Source: an uncultured Clostridium sp. (GTDB taxonomy: Bacteria > Bacillota > Clostridia > TANB77 > CAG-508). Taken from it: a stretch of 64,000 nucleotides of DNA. Shown piece after piece: positions 50,612 to 59,756 of this stretch. Positions within the stretch are counted from its first letter, which is position 1, and each line of letters opens with the position of its first letter. The notes below the pieces were generated by a model, which worked only from the letters and a program-made list of their open reading frames with translations, was not told the DNA's origin and ran no database searches. The DNA is taken from the NCBI GenBank assembly GCA_946495655.1, contig CAMMDS010000004.1, positions 1 through 64,000 of the forward strand, written 5' to 3'. The position numbers and the translations under genes are program-made.

Positions 50612-50980
50612 ATGTGTAATATGTTAATTTCAATAAATCCAGAACATGTAGAAAATATTTTTAATGGTAGTAAAAGATATGAATATAGAAAAATAAAATG
50701 CAGACAAGATATAGATAAAATAATAATATATTCCACTGCACCAATTATGAAAGTAGTAGGAGAAGCAAAAATTGAGAAAATTTTAGTAGATTCACCAGAT
50801 ATGATATGGGAGGAAACTAAAAAATATTCGGGAATAGATTTAGAATTTTATCATAAATATTTTAAAGATAGAACTAAAGCTGTAGCATATAAATTAACAG
50901 ATATAAAAAAATATAATAAGCCTAAAGAATTATCTAGTTATGGAATTAAGACAGCACCTCAATCATTTATTTATGTATAA
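50612..50980 (+). CDS. ASCH-domain protein (second)
   Basis: MLISINPEHVENIFNGSKRYEYRKIKCRQDIDKIIIYSTAPIMKVVGEAKIEKIL. Confidence 0.78.
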   Translation: MCNMLISINPEHVENIFNGSKRYEYRKIKCRQDIDKIIIYSTAPIMKVVGEAKIEKILVDSPDMIWEETKKYSGIDLEFYHKYFKDRTKAVAYKLTDIKKYNKPKELSSYGIKTAPQSFIYV

Positions 50981-51045
50981 ATTATAAATAGCAGAATAAA
51001 AAATTTGACATTTAAATTTTCAACAATTTGAAAAAAGTACATAAA

Positions 51046-51088
51046 AATCCAAAGTTTTTTCTAAATTTTGAAAAAACTTTGGATTAAT
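51046..51088. terminator. Bidirectional terminator
   Basis: AATCCAAAGTTTTTTC TAAATTTTG AAAAAACTTTGGATT. Confidence 0.7.
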
Positions 51089-51093
51089 TTTAA

Positions 51094-51387
51094 TTATTTA
51101 TCAATACAACCAATAATTAATTCAACTCCATCACAAAATCCATTTCTATAATACTTCTCATTCCAATAACAAATATAATCCATAAAATTCTTATCAAGTC
51201 TATCTAATTGATTTTTTACATGCTTTTGATTCTGTTTAGGAACATTCTTTAAAATATTTTCAGCAATCTCATCAAAATAAATATAATGTTTTCTATCTTC
51301 ATCAGTAAGTCTACCTAAAACAGTTTCCTCTCTAAAACTTAACCAATCTCTTAAAATATCATCATTAACTTCTCTATAATTATTCAT
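51094..51387 (-). CDS. Small hypothetical protein (DUF6809-like, tentative)
   Basis: 97 aa with C-terminal YYRNGFCDGVELIIG. Confidence 0.45.
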   Translation of the reverse strand: MNNYREVNDDILRDWLSFREETVLGRLTDEDRKHYIYFDEIAENILKNVPKQNQKHVKNQLDRLDKNFMDYICYWNEKYYRNGFCDGVELIIGCIDK

Positions 51388-51474
51388 AATATAAATCCTC
51401 CAAAAATTAAAATTTTTATTAATAAAATTATCCTTTACAAGAGCCTAAAATACTAGAACAAACGTACTACACTT

Positions 51475-51497
51475 ATTGGGTAAAAATTGGGTAAAAT
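51475..51497 (+). repeat. Right inner direct repeat (candidate integrase arm site)
   Basis: ATTGGGTAAAAATTGGGTAAAAT, identical to 30495-30517. Confidence 0.75.
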
Positions 51498-51614
51498 CTT
51501 CTCAAAAAATGCCCTAAAAATGCACAAATGTTCTTTAAATAAAAACTCTTGTAAATACTGAAATACCAACAAAAACTCTAATTTTCACAAACTTACAAAA
51601 AGTGGTCAGGTCTC

Positions 51615-51632
51615 GCTCATAACCCGAAGGTC
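51615..51632 (+). repeat. attR-like core, remnant of tRNA-fMet anticodon arm
   Basis: GCTCATAACCCGAAGGTC, identical to 30355-30372 of the intact tRNA. Confidence 0.8.
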
Positions 51633-51871
51633 ATAAATCTGTTTCTTCCCCCCTACTTTCCTATTTTCAAAAAATATTTGAACATAGCAAATAATTGCTT
51701 TTGTAATCAATAGCATATTTCTATAAATTATCTTATCTTTATTTATTAATCCCCTACATATTACAAAATAATATATAACTATTGAGATTAATGATAATAT
51801 ATGATATAAAATGTTATAGGAAAATTATATAAAACAAAAAAATATATATAAATATAAACGGAGGAGTAATT

Positions 51872-52672
51872 ATGAATGCATGGACAAAAATCAGTGCAGA
51901 ATTGGCACAACAAAAAAATTATTTAGATGAACTATATAAAGTATATCCAATAACACAAAATCCAAAGAGAGAACTTTCTAAAGAAAATGAAAAAGATATA
52001 AGAGAAGCTTTTGATAATAAAGATGATGAAAAATTGATTGTAAGCCTACTAAAACTTAAATTGTTTCCAATAAAAGATTCTTTTGTTGCATACTTAAAAA
52101 AGGATAAAGAAGCGATAAGTCGTAATCCTCAAACAGTTAACAGAATCGCTGAAATTCTATATCAAATGGGTATAGATGAGATAATGGAAAAATGTACTGC
52201 ACCAAAAGAAACAAACAGACAAATAGGTCCTATGTTTAAAAAATGGATTGATAAAGGAACATTAGGTGCACCAGTTATAAAAAATAGTGAAGAATTTTTA
52301 AATTATGATGGGAATTGTATCTTTAATTCTTCAGATATTGAAATGGAAAAATTTGCAGCAAAATACTTAGGATTTACTAGAGAAAAAGGAATTGATTTTA
52401 TTGCAAAATTTAATAATAAATATGTAATTGCAGAAGCAAAATTCTTAACAGATTTTGGTGGACATCAAAATGCACAATTTAATGATGCCGTTAGCACTAT
52501 GCAAAACTCATTTGAAGGTAAGAAAGTAGCTAATGAGATTATACCAATAGCAATTATGGATGGTGTATTATATATTCAAGGGAAGAAAAAAATGTATAGA
52601 TATTTGCAGAATCATCCAGACCAAATTATATTATCTGCTTTAGTATTAAGAGAATTTTTGTATTCTATATAG
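51872..52672 (+). CDS. Type II restriction endonuclease, Tsp45I-like
   Basis: NAWTKISAELAQQKNYLDELYKVYP...GIDFIAKFNNKYVIAEAKFLTDFGGHQNAQFNDA: D-(E/Q)AK nuclease-type motif; paired with methylase. Confidence 0.75.
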   Translation: MNAWTKISAELAQQKNYLDELYKVYPITQNPKRELSKENEKDIREAFDNKDDEKLIVSLLKLKLFPIKDSFVAYLKKDKEAISRNPQTVNRIAEILYQMGIDEIMEKCTAPKETNRQIGPMFKKWIDKGTLGAPVIKNSEEFLNYDGNCIFNSSDIEMEKFAAKYLGFTREKGIDFIAKFNNKYVIAEAKFLTDFGGHQNAQFNDAVSTMQNSFEGKKVANEIIPIAIMDGVLYIQGKKKMYRYLQNHPDQIILSALVLREFLYSI

Positions 52673-52688
52673 TGAAAGAGAGAAAGAA

Positions 52689-53795
52689 ATGGAATTATAT
52701 TATAAAAACAAAAAAAGCCAAACCCAAATATTAAAAAATGCAGCTAAAGTAAAATATAATATTAATTTGGATAATAATTCATTATTATTTAAAGGAGATA
52801 ATTTCTCTGCTCTATCATTTCTATTAAAAGACTACAAAAACAAAATCGATCTAGTATATATAGATCCACCATTTAATACACTAAACGATTTTTATGTTTC
52901 TGATACGAGAGCAAATTCAATTAGTTCAAATAAAAATTCTACATTGGCATATTCAGATAAAATGAGTAAAGAAGAATATTTAGAATTTTTAAGAGAACGT
53001 TTAGTGTTAATCAGAGAATTATTATCTGAGAAAGGTTCTTTGTATTTGCATATAGATTATAAAATAGGACATTATGTAAAAATTATTACGGATGAAATTT
53101 TCGGAGAAGAAAATTTTAAAAATGATATTACACGAATAAAATCTAATCCTAAAAATTTTTATAGAAAAGCATATGGTAATGAAAAAGATTTGATATTATT
53201 TTATTCTAAAAACAGCAAAACCAATATATGGAATGATTTAAGAATACCTTTAGAAGATGATGAAATAAATGAAAAATTTAAAAAAGTAGATGAAAACGGT
53301 AGAAGATATACAACAATTCCTTTACATGCTCCAGGAGAAACAAAGAACGGAATTACAGGACAACCTTGGAGAAATATTCCTGTACCCAAAGGTAGGCATT
53401 GGAGAACTGATCCAACAGAATTTGATAAGCTAGACTCTCAAGGAGATATAGAATGGTCATCAACTGGAAACCCTAGAATAAAAAAATATGCAGATCAGCA
53501 TGAAGGAAAAAGAATACAAGATATTTGGAAATTCAAAGATCCACAAAATCCAATATATCCTACACAGAAAAATATTGAAATGTTAAAAAGAATAATCTTG
53601 CAATCATCAAATGAAAATAGTATTATTCTTGATTGTTTTGCAGGTAGTGGAACTACACTTGAATGTGCTAATAAATTAGGAAGAAATTGGATAGGAGTAG
53701 ATAATTCTGATGTTGCTATAGATAAAATACAAAGTAGAAAAATTGGAGAATACCAATTTATTGATATTACAAATTATAATAATAAAAAAAAGTAA
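52689..53795 (+). CDS. Site-specific DNA methyltransferase (beta-class N4/N6)
   Basis: VYIDPPFNTLNDF (DPPF) near the N-terminus and LDCFAGSGTTLECA near the C-terminus. Confidence 0.92.
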   Translation: MELYYKNKKSQTQILKNAAKVKYNINLDNNSLLFKGDNFSALSFLLKDYKNKIDLVYIDPPFNTLNDFYVSDTRANSISSNKNSTLAYSDKMSKEEYLEFLRERLVLIRELLSEKGSLYLHIDYKIGHYVKIITDEIFGEENFKNDITRIKSNPKNFYRKAYGNEKDLILFYSKNSKTNIWNDLRIPLEDDEINEKFKKVDENGRRYTTIPLHAPGETKNGITGQPWRNIPVPKGRHWRTDPTEFDKLDSQGDIEWSSTGNPRIKKYADQHEGKRIQDIWKFKDPQNPIYPTQKNIEMLKRIILQSSNENSIILDCFAGSGTTLECANKLGRNWIGVDNSDVAIDKIQSRKIGEYQFIDITNYNNKKK

Positions 53796-53898
53796 CCATA
53801 ATTTAATAGAAAGTAATTTATTTAATAATCAATTTTATAATATCATAAATAATATCAATAAGATTGATGTGTAATTCTAAAAAGTTTTTCTTTTTATT

Positions 53899-53928
53899 AG
53901 AGTCGTAGAGAATTACGACTCTTTTTTG
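53899..53928 (+). terminator. Intrinsic terminator of R-M operon
   Basis: GAGTCGTAGAGAATTACGACTCTTTTTT. Confidence 0.8.
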
Positions 53929-54043
53929 AGAAATAAACACCTTTTATTGATTTTCGATAAAAATATATTGACATTTAATAATATTTGTATTATACTTCTT
54001 TTTAGTTAATATATATTAATTATATTTAAAAAGGAGTATTACA

Positions 54044-54781
54044 ATGGTAACTATGAAAAAATTAGATAAATTTACTTATGTTTCCATACTAGTATTAGGA
54101 ATACTAGCAATAATAGCAATTTCATACTTTATTTTGCTATGTACTACATCTATTATGAATTCCACTGAATTTGCTAATATATTAATAGATCTAAATGTCT
54201 ATTCTACTTTCTATCTAATTACTAGTAGCATCTCTTCCCTATTCTTTCCTGTATTAATCTCTATATTTATTTTGATAATACCATATTTAATAATGAGTCT
54301 TCTAATATGTATTCTTTTTATTTTTAAGTATACTAAATATACTGGTAAAAAAAGAAATAAAATAATAAAAACTATTATTTTATCTTTCATCATTTTATTA
54401 TTATTAATTAGTGGTTTTCGTTTGTTTCCACTAACAAATCAGTATGAAATAAAAGTGAACTCATATATAAGTCAATTTTCTAATTCGGCTGTTAGACAAT
54501 TTTTACAAGATGAATTGGATAATGATTATTACGTATATAGGATTGAAATTAGGCAAGGTTTTCCCGATGATTACAATGTGAATATATATTATAGAGACAA
54601 TATAACTAAAATAGAACGTGCTTTTTTATCAGATTCTAATTATGAATTTGTTGAAAACAATGCTAAAAATTTAACTAATTCTTTAGCAATCAAATCTATT
54701 ATTCTAATGATTTTTGCAGATGCTTTATATATCTATTTCCTTGTATACATTTTAAATGAATTTAAAAGAATAATACAATAA
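54044..54781 (+). CDS. Hypothetical multi-TM membrane protein
   Basis: Three to four hydrophobic segments; RBS AAAAAGGAG. Confidence 0.6.
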   Translation: MVTMKKLDKFTYVSILVLGILAIIAISYFILLCTTSIMNSTEFANILIDLNVYSTFYLITSSISSLFFPVLISIFILIIPYLIMSLLICILFIFKYTKYTGKKRNKIIKTIILSFIILLLLISGFRLFPLTNQYEIKVNSYISQFSNSAVRQFLQDELDNDYYVYRIEIRQGFPDDYNVNIYYRDNITKIERAFLSDSNYEFVENNAKNLTNSLAIKSIILMIFADALYIYFLVYILNEFKRIIQ

Positions 54782-54837
54782 ATATTTCCCGTTTTATTTT
54801 AATTAATTACAAAAATAAATATATATTAAATATAAGT

Positions 54838-54866
54838 ATGAGAGCAACATTTAGTTGCTCTCATTT
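54838..54866. terminator. Terminator hairpin
   Basis: ATGAGAGCAAC ATTTA GTTGCTCTCATTTT. Confidence 0.65.
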
Positions 54867-54899
54867 TCAGAGGTTAGTATTTTAGGTTAGATAACTTTT

Positions 54900-55286
54900 T
54901 TATTCAACATCCGCTTTCCATAAACCATGTTTATTGCAATATGCATAAAGTGTAGCACCTTTTATATATGGAAATCTACATTCAGCATTTTGTTCTGGAT
55001 ATAAGTTTACAGTATATTCTCTATTTTCTTTTATTAAAGAAATCCATTCAATATAATGTTCTTTTTCCATTACATGATTTACTTTAACAACTATTTCATC
55101 TTCTATTACTTCATATGTTGGTACATGCTTTTCTATAGCTGCATCTACAGAATTTGGAACCATTACTTGCATAGGTTCATCACAACATACTATTCCGCAT
55201 CCATTGCAATTACAATCATTAATAACTTTTACTATTGCTCCGCAATGATTACATTTTTTTACTATTAATTCATTTTTCATTATCAT
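54900..55286 (-). CDS. Desulfoferrodoxin / superoxide reductase
   Basis: CNHCG...CC N-terminal Cys set; EKHVP, VNHVMEKEHYIEW, YCNKHGLW iron-centre motifs. Confidence 0.85.
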   Translation of the reverse strand: MIMKNELIVKKCNHCGAIVKVINDCNCNGCGIVCCDEPMQVMVPNSVDAAIEKHVPTYEVIEDEIVVKVNHVMEKEHYIEWISLIKENREYTVNLYPEQNAECRFPYIKGATLYAYCNKHGLWKADVE

Positions 55287-55370
55287 TACCTCCTAGTTTA
55301 TTTATATATAATTAATTTTTTAACCATATAAATTATACCTTCTTTTTCATTTTTTGTACAGACCAATTTG

Positions 55371-56060
55371 TTAAACTGTTACATTATCTTTTATATCTGA
55401 AAATTTTGCATCACCAATACCTTTTACATTTTGTAAATCTTCGATTTTCTGAAAGTTACCATTTTCTTCCCTATACTCTATAATTCTCTGAGCAATTGAT
55501 GGCCCTATACCCGGTAAACTATCTAATTCACTTTGATTTGCAGTATTTATATTCACTTTATTCTCCTTTCCTTCAGTTGATTCTGAATTCTTATTCTCTT
55601 CTACAATTACATTATTCCCACTTGATACTGTAATATACTCAGTAATTTTCTCATTTTTATTTGGTATATATACTTTTTGTCCATCTTGAAGTTCATATGC
55701 CAAATTTATTTGGGATAAATCCGCTTCTTTCGTTTCTCCTCCGGCTTCTTTTATTGCATCAATGATTCTAGAGCCTTGTTTCAAGTATACTATTCCCTCT
55801 TTTTTCACTTCTCCCGCTATATGAACAATTATTTCTTCTGTTTCATCTATTTCATTTACTAACTGATTTTCTGATTGTTTATTAATTTCATTATTTATGT
55901 TTTCTGCTATATTTTCATTATCTGAAACTAAACTATCTAAAGATATTTCGTTATATGTATTTGTACTTATTGTATAAATTATAAAAGCTATAATAATTCC
56001 TATTATTAAAATTATTAATATTATTAATTTCTTTTTATTATCTATTTGCATAAATTTCAC
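55371..56060 (-). CDS. comEA: ComEA-like HhH DNA-binding protein with SLBB domain
   Basis: TM anchor, SLBB (VHIAGEVKKEGIVYLKQGSRIIDAIKEAGG), VNINTANQSELDSLPGIGPSIAQRIIEYREENG. Confidence 0.85.
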   Translation of the reverse strand: MKFMQIDNKKKLIILIILIIGIIIAFIIYTISTNTYNEISLDSLVSDNENIAENINNEINKQSENQLVNEIDETEEIIVHIAGEVKKEGIVYLKQGSRIIDAIKEAGGETKEADLSQINLAYELQDGQKVYIPNKNEKITEYITVSSGNNVIVEENKNSESTEGKENKVNINTANQSELDSLPGIGPSIAQRIIEYREENGNFQKIEDLQNVKGIGDAKFSDIKDNVTV

Positions 56061-56177
56061 CTTCCTTTATTACTTAATTCTTTAAATACCTGAATAAAAC
56101 AAAAAGTTTTTTTATTTTATTCACCAAATATATTGAATTTTTTTTTTATTTAATATATAGTAATATATATTTTTAAT

Positions 56178-57572
56178 TTGAAGTTGTTTTTTTATACAGA
56201 AATGGGGTGTCATATGAAACAACTTAAATCAATAGTAGTTTTTACTATTATTTTTATTATGTTTTTACTGCCAATAAATACCATATTGGCTGCAGATATA
56301 AATACGAATGATTATAATCCTGATAATATAACAACTAATTCACCTTCTGTTTTATTAATGGATCCTGAAACTGGTAAAATTTTATATTCTAAGAATGCAT
56401 TTGAACAAAGATATCCTGCAAGCACTACTAAACTTATGACTGCTATCCTAGCCATGGAAAATTGTAAATTAGATGATGTAGCTACAGTTAGTCATAATGC
56501 TATTTATTCTATTCCAGTAGGATATTCACATGCAAATCTACAAGAAGGGGAAGAACTTACAATAGAGCAACTTCTTAATGTTTTGCTCATTCCTTCTGCT
56601 AATGATGCAGCTATAGTTATTGCAGAGCATATAGCCGGTTCTGTTGAAAAGTTTGCTGATATGATGAATGCAAAAGCTGAAGAATTAGGTTGTTTAAATA
56701 CACATTTCATTAACCCTAATGGAGTTCACATTGAAAATCATTATTCTACTGCATATGATTTAGCTCTTATTGGAAAATATGCAATGAAATTTGGTGATAT
56801 AATGAGAATAGCTAAGGTAAGCCAATATACATTACCTAAAACTAATAAGTATAATAAAGAAGATAGAATTTTTAATGCTACTAACGGATTGATTACTAAA
56901 AACGATGAATATTATTATCAATATGCAACAGGTCTTAAAACTGGTTATACTGATAAATCTGGATATTGCATAGTTACTACGGCCGAAAAGAATAATGTAA
57001 AGCTTTTAGTAGTAGTACTTGGTAGTGATTCTATTAAAGATAGATATGAAGATTGTATAAAATTATTTAACTATGGATTTGACAATTATTCATATCAAAA
57101 ACTAGTATCAACTCGTGAAATTATTGATAATATAGAAATTGCTGGAGCAACTAATGAAACTAAATCATTGAATGTTATCGCAAAAAATGATATAAAAGTT
57201 CTTTTAAAAAATGATATTAATCCTGATGATTTGGAACCAAAAATAGAATTGAATAAAGATTTATCTGCGCCAATAGCTCAAGATGCTGTAATAGGTAAAA
57301 TCTCTTATGAGATTGATGGAGAAACATTTTCTACTGATCTTATTGCTGAAAAATCTGTTGAAGCATCTAATTTAGAAACAATAATATTTAGAGCATTACT
57401 TATATTTTTAATTTTATATTTATTAGTTGTAATTTTAAAAAGAATAAATAAACCTAGGGGGAAAGGAAAATCACAATCATATTCAAACAATAAAAGAACT
57501 CAAAAACATAAAAGAGTAAAATCTAAAAAAGGCGGAAGATATAAATTTAACCAAATTATCGATTATTTATAA
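56178..57572 (+). CDS. D-alanyl-D-alanine carboxypeptidase (DacF-like); real start likely at MKQLKSIVV
   Basis: Signal peptide, YPASTTKLMTAI (SxxK), SANDAA (SxN), TGLKTGYT (KTG). Confidence 0.9.
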   Translation: MKLFFYTEMGCHMKQLKSIVVFTIIFIMFLLPINTILAADINTNDYNPDNITTNSPSVLLMDPETGKILYSKNAFEQRYPASTTKLMTAILAMENCKLDDVATVSHNAIYSIPVGYSHANLQEGEELTIEQLLNVLLIPSANDAAIVIAEHIAGSVEKFADMMNAKAEELGCLNTHFINPNGVHIENHYSTAYDLALIGKYAMKFGDIMRIAKVSQYTLPKTNKYNKEDRIFNATNGLITKNDEYYYQYATGLKTGYTDKSGYCIVTTAEKNNVKLLVVVLGSDSIKDRYEDCIKLFNYGFDNYSYQKLVSTREIIDNIEIAGATNETKSLNVIAKNDIKVLLKNDINPDDLEPKIELNKDLSAPIAQDAVIGKISYEIDGETFSTDLIAEKSVEASNLETIIFRALLIFLILYLLVVILKRINKPRGKGKSQSYSNNKRTQKHKRVKSKKGGRYKFNQIIDYL

Positions 57573-57613
57573 TTTTTTCACAGTAAGTATATAACTTACT
57601 GTGAAATTTTTTT
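57573..57613. terminator. Bidirectional terminator
   Basis: TTTCACAGTAAGTATATAACTTACTGTGAAATTTTTTT between convergent genes. Confidence 0.8.
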
Positions 57614-57617
57614 CATG

Positions 57618-58931
57618 CTACATTACATAGTCTGTACCTATTATTATTGTAGTTTTTGTACTTGTATCTGAATTACCTGATGTAACACTGTTTATATGTA
57701 ATATTTCTTTTATTTGTGATAACTCTGTTTCAGATATACTGCCTCTATCTATAATAGTTGTATTATTAGTTGTTGAAGTGTTTCCTGTTTGTGTAACTTC
57801 AAAACCTTCTGCTTCAAGCTTTGATATTACTTCACTTAATTTGCTAGAGCTTCCACTACCATTTAATATCTCTATATTTGCATTTTTTGTATTATTTATT
57901 TCATCACTTGAAACAGTATTTCCATCTATTGTGTTTGCGTCTATATTTTCTTCTGGAACAACTCCAAAAAACAATTCATTTATCGTTTCTTCTATTTCAT
58001 CTTCATATGGAGTATAAATCCAAGTTCCTGTTCCTGATGATTGTTCTGCAATTCCTGGTAATGTATCTGTTTTTAAATCATCTATATTAAAATCAATTAT
58101 ATATGGTACATAATCTTTAATTGCATCAAAATTCAAATTTGTTTCTACATACTTTTCTGCAATGTCTAAAAATCCCAAAATAGTATTAACGTCCATATTT
58201 TCTATTGTTTGCTCTAATAATGCTGTTAGAAATTCTCTTTGGGTTCTCATTCTTCCTATGTCTTCTCCACCATATTCAGAAGGATATGTAGTGCCGTCTG
58301 AATTATGTCTAAATCTAACTACTTGTTCAGCTTTATCTCCATCTAACAATTGATATCCTGCTTTTAAGTCTATATATAACCCTTGTCTTCTGTCTGTATA
58401 ATGCATATCTATTGGTACATCAAAATATACTCCCCCTATTTCGTCTACCAATACTTTTAGTGCTTCAGTATCTACTTTTAAATAATATTGCACATTTATT
58501 CCTGTTAAATTTCTAACATCTTCTAGTAAACCATCTACACCAAATTGATAAACAGCATTAATCTTATCATATGCTGAAGCATAATCTTTATTTTCTCCTA
58601 TAAATGTATCTCTTGGAATAGATAGTAATGCTGCTTCTTGTGTTTTTGGATCATATGATGCAAGCATTATTGTGTCTGTTAAGTTTTCACTTTGTCCTAA
58701 TATAAGACAATAAATCTTATCCAATTGTTTTACTGTTTCGCTGTCATGTCCTAGACTAGTTTTTAATACTCCTTGTAGTCCTCCTCCATTTTGATGAACT
58801 TTAACAGCAAATACCACTCCTGCTATTATTATAATAAATAATAGTACTAAAACTACTTTTAAGAAAACATGCTTTTTCTTTTTTCCCTTTTTATTTTCTT
58901 TTTCTTCTTTGGATTCTTTTTTCAAAGTCAT
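57618..58931 (-). CDS. LytR-CpsA-Psr family protein with LytR_C domain
   Basis: TM, SENLTDTIMLASYDPKTQEAALLSIPRDTF, VRFRHNSDGTTY...DIGRMRTQREFL; C-terminal IEILNGSG. Confidence 0.9.
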   Translation of the reverse strand: MTLKKESKEEKENKKGKKKKHVFLKVVLVLLFIIIIAGVVFAVKVHQNGGGLQGVLKTSLGHDSETVKQLDKIYCLILGQSENLTDTIMLASYDPKTQEAALLSIPRDTFIGENKDYASAYDKINAVYQFGVDGLLEDVRNLTGINVQYYLKVDTEALKVLVDEIGGVYFDVPIDMHYTDRRQGLYIDLKAGYQLLDGDKAEQVVRFRHNSDGTTYPSEYGGEDIGRMRTQREFLTALLEQTIENMDVNTILGFLDIAEKYVETNLNFDAIKDYVPYIIDFNIDDLKTDTLPGIAEQSSGTGTWIYTPYEDEIEETINELFFGVVPEENIDANTIDGNTVSSDEINNTKNANIEILNGSGSSSKLSEVISKLEAEGFEVTQTGNTSTTNNTTIIDRGSISETELSQIKEILHINSVTSGNSDTSTKTTIIIGTDYVM

Positions 58932-59019
58932 TCACTCCTATTTCGATAATATGTTTATCATTATACTAAACTTTTTCTTTAATAGCAACATTTTATGTCA
59001 TATTTTTATATTTTTTTAC

Positions 59020-59050
59020 AGAAAAAAGGCCACCATTTAAGCGACCTTAA
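59020..59050 (-). terminator. Terminator of CvpA gene
   Basis: AAGGTCGCTTAAATGGTGGCCTTTTTT on minus strand. Confidence 0.55.
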
Positions 59051-59066
59051 TTTCTATACTTGTTAT

Positions 59067-59705
59067 CTAAAATATTATCTTTAATAATAAGTTATTGTTA
59101 TACATCATACTTCCAACAAATGATTCGTCTATAGCATTTGCTAAAGTTCCATTTATCATAGGTGATATAAATGAAATAATTGCTAATACTACATACACTA
59201 TAATTAGTCCCTCTAATATACCATATATAACTCCACCAAGTTTATCAAATTGTTTTATTACTGGTAACTTTGTAATCAATGATGTTATGAATCTTAAGAA
59301 AATTAGTAAAATTCTAGCAACTATAAATAATATAATCCAAGTAGCTGCTTTAACTATTGTTAATGCTACATCTCTTGAAGTACTATCTACTACTGCTTCT
59401 TTAGCATCATCTGAAGCTTCTTCCACTTTTTGACCAATATAATCAGTAATTGTTTCTGGTATATTTTCGCTTTCGTTTTGGTCTTCTTTTATTATTGCAT
59501 TTCTTATGGATTCTTCTATATTTTCATCTATTTGTGTGTTATCTATTATAAGGTTAGATATTGGAACAAATAGTACAAATGCAATAATTAATGCTAAAAC
59601 AAACGATACTATTTTTATTAAAGATCCTGTTAACCCTCTTATGTATCCAATTATTATACATAAAACTATTACTGCTAAAATAACTATATCTACTACAAGT
59701 GCCAT
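59067..59705 (-). CDS. CvpA family membrane protein
   Basis: VDIVILAVIVLCIIIGYIRGLTGSLIKIVSFVLA; GGVIYGILEGLIIVYVVL. Confidence 0.85.
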   Translation of the reverse strand: MALVVDIVILAVIVLCIIIGYIRGLTGSLIKIVSFVLALIIAFVLFVPISNLIIDNTQIDENIEESIRNAIIKEDQNESENIPETITDYIGQKVEEASDDAKEAVVDSTSRDVALTIVKAATWIILFIVARILLIFLRFITSLITKLPVIKQFDKLGGVIYGILEGLIIVYVVLAIISFISPMINGTLANAIDESFVGSMMYNNNLLLKIIF

Positions 59706-59756
59706 TCTTCCACCTCCTCTATTTATAACTAATTTTAATTTTAACCATTTTGTTGT

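Noticed and set aside
51601-51660. Second functional tRNA-fMet
   Set aside because: Only the anticodon-arm region matches; acceptor and T arms do not pair and there is no CCA.
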